The notes under the pieces are model-generated. The model was given only the letters and a program-made list of their open reading frames with translations. It made no database searches and had not been told where the DNA came from. This document shows, one piece after another, positions 61,934-64,000 of a stretch of DNA of 64,000 bases (position 1 is its first letter; each line of letters begins with the position of its first letter). A program made the translations under genes and the position numbers. Source of the stretch: Lederbergia panacisoli (GTDB taxonomy: Bacteria > Bacillota > Bacilli > Bacillales > Bacillaceae_C); contig NZ_JANJGU010000003.1 in NCBI RefSeq assembly GCF_024626525.1, forward strand, positions 62,001-126,000. The letters run 5' to 3'.

Positions 61934-62881
61934 GTGACTAAAAAGAAAGTTTTTATCATTGGAGAAATTAATGTTGATCTGATTATGACGGGGGAAAATG
62001 TTGACCCGCAATGGAACCAAGAGAAATTAGTAGATTCATTTGATCTAGTTTTAGGATCTTCGTCATGTATTACTGCAGCAGGACTAGCTGGTTTAGGAAT
62101 GGATGTTTATTTTGTTGGTCTAGTGGGCGACGATGTATTCGGGCATTTCTGTGTGGAGGAATTAAAGAAAAAGGGAATTAACACAAGTTATGTGAAACTA
62201 GTTCCCCATATCCAAACAGGGGTTACGCTGTCGCTATCAACGTCTAAAGATCGGGCGCTACTTACATATATGGGTACGATTTCCGAGTTAGGACCTGAAG
62301 ATATACCGGGAGAAATCTATGATCTAGCGGACCACATCCATTTCGGATCATATTTTTTACAGACAAACATGAAAAAGCATTGGAAGGATGTTTTACTTCA
62401 AGCTCGCTCAAAAAATGTGACGACATCATTTGATACAGGCTGGGATCCTAATGAAGAATGGGATCGAGATAAAATCCTTTCCTTGATGGAGGATGTAACC
62501 TTATTTATTCCGAGCGAAGTAGAAATAAATAATATTTTTGACTTAAATGATGTGAGTCATGTAGAAGGGATTTTACCTGAAAAACATGAAAATGTAGTCG
62601 TGAAGCTTGGGGCAAAAGGTTCCATGATGATTGATGAACTCGGGAAAACGACAAAAGCGAGTGGATACTCTATTACCCCAGTTGATACGACCGGCGCGGG
62701 AGATTCCTTTAATGCAGGTCTCATTTATGGATATTTGCATGGAAAGAAAAATACGGATCTTTTGGAATTTGCCAATGCATGCGGCGCAATGGCCACGCTT
62801 AGGATAGGAGGAGCAAGCACTGTTCCAAGCGTAGCGGACGTCATAGCGTTCCAAGCGGATAACAGCATTGTAAATTTGTAA
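61934..62881 (+). CDS. PfkB-family carbohydrate kinase
   Basis: The 315-residue ribokinase-fold product has an N-terminal GEINVDLIM, FGHFCVEELKKKGINT and the C-terminal catalytic PVDTTGAGDSFNAGLI with Asp. The GTG at 61934 follows GGGGGAG by 5 nt and is preferred to the ATG at 61898, which lies in the terminator arm region. The substrate is unknown. It closes the salvage island and is flanked on both sides by the palindromic sites. Confidence 0.87.
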   Translation: MTKKKVFIIGEINVDLIMTGENVDPQWNQEKLVDSFDLVLGSSSCITAAGLAGLGMDVYFVGLVGDDVFGHFCVEELKKKGINTSYVKLVPHIQTGVTLSLSTSKDRALLTYMGTISELGPEDIPGEIYDLADHIHFGSYFLQTNMKKHWKDVLLQARSKNVTTSFDTGWDPNEEWDRDKILSLMEDVTLFIPSEVEINNIFDLNDVSHVEGILPEKHENVVVKLGAKGSMMIDELGKTTKASGYSITPVDTTGAGDSFNAGLIYGYLHGKKNTDLLEFANACGAMATLRIGGASTVPSVADVIAFQADNSIVNL

Positions 62882-62912
62882 TTTTGAAATCTGGAAAAGG
62901 CGAACATATATC

Positions 62913-63285
62913 TAATCAAACGTTTGATTAAGAGGAGGAAAAATTAATCAAACGTTTGATTAATTTGTGAATCGGTAAGCAAAGTGGTGTATAAAATCAA
63001 GAAGACTAATAAAATATTTGATTAAAAAGTGAAATCTTGAACAATGTTGCTCCTAATAGTTTAGTAAGGTAGAAAATGAGGACATACATCTAATCAAACG
63101 TTTGATTAAATCGTGAAAAGATGAGCAACTACTAGTTCGAATGTTGAAAAAGAGAAGAAAGCGGAAAAAGTACTAATCAAACGATTGATTAAAAAGTGAA
63201 ATGGTGAGCAATGTAGCTCCGAATCGTTTTACAAGGTAGAAAATGAGAACATATATGAACATATATCTAATCAAACGATTGATTA
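62913..63285 (+). repeat. Array of operator-like palindromes in non-coding DNA
   Basis: Palindromes with TAATCAAACGTTTGATTA core occur at 62913-62930, 62941-62966 (extended to a perfect 26 bp), 63091-63108, 63174-63191 and 63268-63285 (the last two read CGATTGA in place of CGTTTGA). A decayed copy lies at 63007-63024. Centres are 32, 62, 84, 83 and 94 bp apart, and the interval sequences share AAAAGTGAAA...GGTAGAAAATGAG...ACATATATC, so units were duplicated together. It is not CRISPR (see rejected). No ORF with a start site is present on either strand. Confidence 0.85.
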
Positions 63286-63426
63286 AAAAGAAAACTGCAT
63301 ACTTCTTTTCAAGATTCGCATAATGTAGAAGATACAAAAAGTGGGTTTTTTTATTGATTATGGACTTTGCCAAGCTGGTTCGCATAGGCTAATTTGAAAC
63401 GAATCTTCAACAGGAGTTGACGATAG

Positions 63427-64000
63427 ATGAGCGGTAAAATATTGAGATACTTTGCTGGAGGAAATACTGCAAAGGGTTTTTATAATTTGTATGACTCGAA
63501 TTTAGCGGATTTGGAAAGGGTTTTTATTTTATCGGGAAAGTCGAGAAAAGAAAAATCTAAGATTATTCATCATTTAATCCAAAAGTGGAGTGAATCTGAC
63601 CTTCCAATGGAGATTATTCATAGTGCAAGCAATCCTGATGATGTTGAGGGATTGATTATTCGAAAGTTAGATTTTGCTATAGTGGACGGTGACTCACCCC
63701 ATGAAGTGGGGAAAGAGTTTATTGGATCATTGTGGGAAACGATCGATTTGGATCAAGCTGATAGAGCCGCGCATTTAGATGGAGAGATGGATGAGGTCAT
63801 AAACTTAAAGTTAAAAATGGAACAATCTTATCTTAGTGCCTATAAAGCTTATGAGACTGGACTTAAAGTTCATGATGAGTGGGAGCGTATTTATATTGAT
63901 CAAATGAATTTTGATCAAGCGGATAATGTCGCAAAATCGCTAATTTCAACTTTGTTTAAAAAACCTGTTACTACAGAAAGTAAAGACCCTAGAATAGTAC
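63427..64000 (+). CDS. PRK06851-type ATPase, N-terminal part, degenerate P-loop
   Basis: Open to the window end (191 residues seen, no stop). The start MSGKILRYFAGGNTAKGFYN and NLYDSNLADLERVFIL match a family of two-domain P-loop proteins found in spore-formers. In that family the next residues form a GGPGTGKS-type Walker A. Here the position reads SGKSRKEKS (residues 37-45), which lacks the glycines, so the first nucleotide site is probably non-functional. CAGGAG lies 10 nt before the ATG. Function is unknown. Confidence 0.78.
   Translation, partial: MSGKILRYFAGGNTAKGFYNLYDSNLADLERVFILSGKSRKEKSKIIHHLIQKWSESDLPMEIIHSASNPDDVEGLIIRKLDFAIVDGDSPHEVGKEFIGSLWETIDLDQADRAAHLDGEMDEVINLKLKMEQSYLSAYKAYETGLKVHDEWERIYIDQMNFDQADNVAKSLISTLFKKPVTTESKDPRIV

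Noticed and set aside
62913-63285. Palindromes with intervening sequence as a CRISPR array
   Set aside because: The 18-bp units are perfect palindromes, intervals vary from about 14 to 76 bp, and the interval sequences resemble one another instead of being unique. No cas genes are present.
63173-63385. Minus-strand 70-aa hydrophobic ORF in the palindrome array
   Set aside because: No ribosome binding site. It runs through duplicated palindromes and its composition follows the AT-rich repeat.

Overview
The window reads as chromosome of a moderately low-GC, Gram-positive Bacillaceae bacterium. Bacillus-type genes (tcyP, gltC, murR/murQ, ypuA, ylbL-like, an ECF sigma/anti-sigma pair) sit behind strong AGGAGG-type ribosome binding sites, TTG and GTG starts are common, and intrinsic terminators are clear. 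Two families of dispersed Bacillus-type palindromic repeats are present. I saw no rRNA, tRNA, transposase, phage genes or CRISPR array. The genus cannot be named from the sequence alone.

Layout. 1-2.5 kb: end of a lactonase gene and a convergent ECF sigma / zinc anti-sigma / YfjL-like / small membrane protein operon. 3-8.7 kb: a sugar cluster (GlcN6P-deaminase-like enzyme, Gfo/Idh oxidoreductase, sugar-binding lipoprotein, LacI regulator) that has no ABC permeases. 8.9-10.6 kb: bioY-bioB behind a BirA-type operator. 10.8-14.6 kb: two related membrane proteins and a two-component system. 15-19 kb: csp, then FAD oxidase / YdjC deacetylase / serine hydrolase. 19-23 kb: gdhA divergent from gltC, then a divergent SAICAR-synthase-like gene with a guanine-deaminase-like gene. 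23-31 kb: a 102-bp tandem repeat, YlbL-like protease plus secreted YpuA, polyol dehydrogenase, acyl-CoA dehydrogenase, leucyl aminopeptidase, DUF1646 transporter. 31-44.5 kb: sugar dehydrogenase, AlsS-like TPP enzyme, a three-gene micro-operon absent from ordinary ORF lists, SgrR-like regulator, LD-carboxypeptidase, chemoreceptor, tcyP, and others.

44.8-62.9 kb is the most notable part: about 18 kb on one strand devoted to cell-wall amino-sugar salvage. It holds a BadF-type sugar kinase, anmK, two 317-aa double-GNAT proteins, an amidase-like serine hydrolase, a ROK repressor next to a perfect operator-like inverted repeat, a TIM-barrel isomerase, two Gfo/Idh oxidoreductases, a ROK kinase, nagB, an MFS importer, murQ, a PIG-L deacetylase that lacks the usual catalytic Asp, a DUF1343/NamZ N-acetylmuramidase, murR and a PfkB kinase. 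The NamZ and amidase homologues lack signal peptides, and no PTS, NagZ or NagA is visible, so the route looks intracellular and differs from the B. subtilis murQRP-amiE-nagZ-namZ operon. It is followed by a non-coding array of 18-26 bp palindromes (TAATCAAACGTTTGATTA type), then a PRK06851-type ATPase whose first P-loop is degenerate and which runs off the window.
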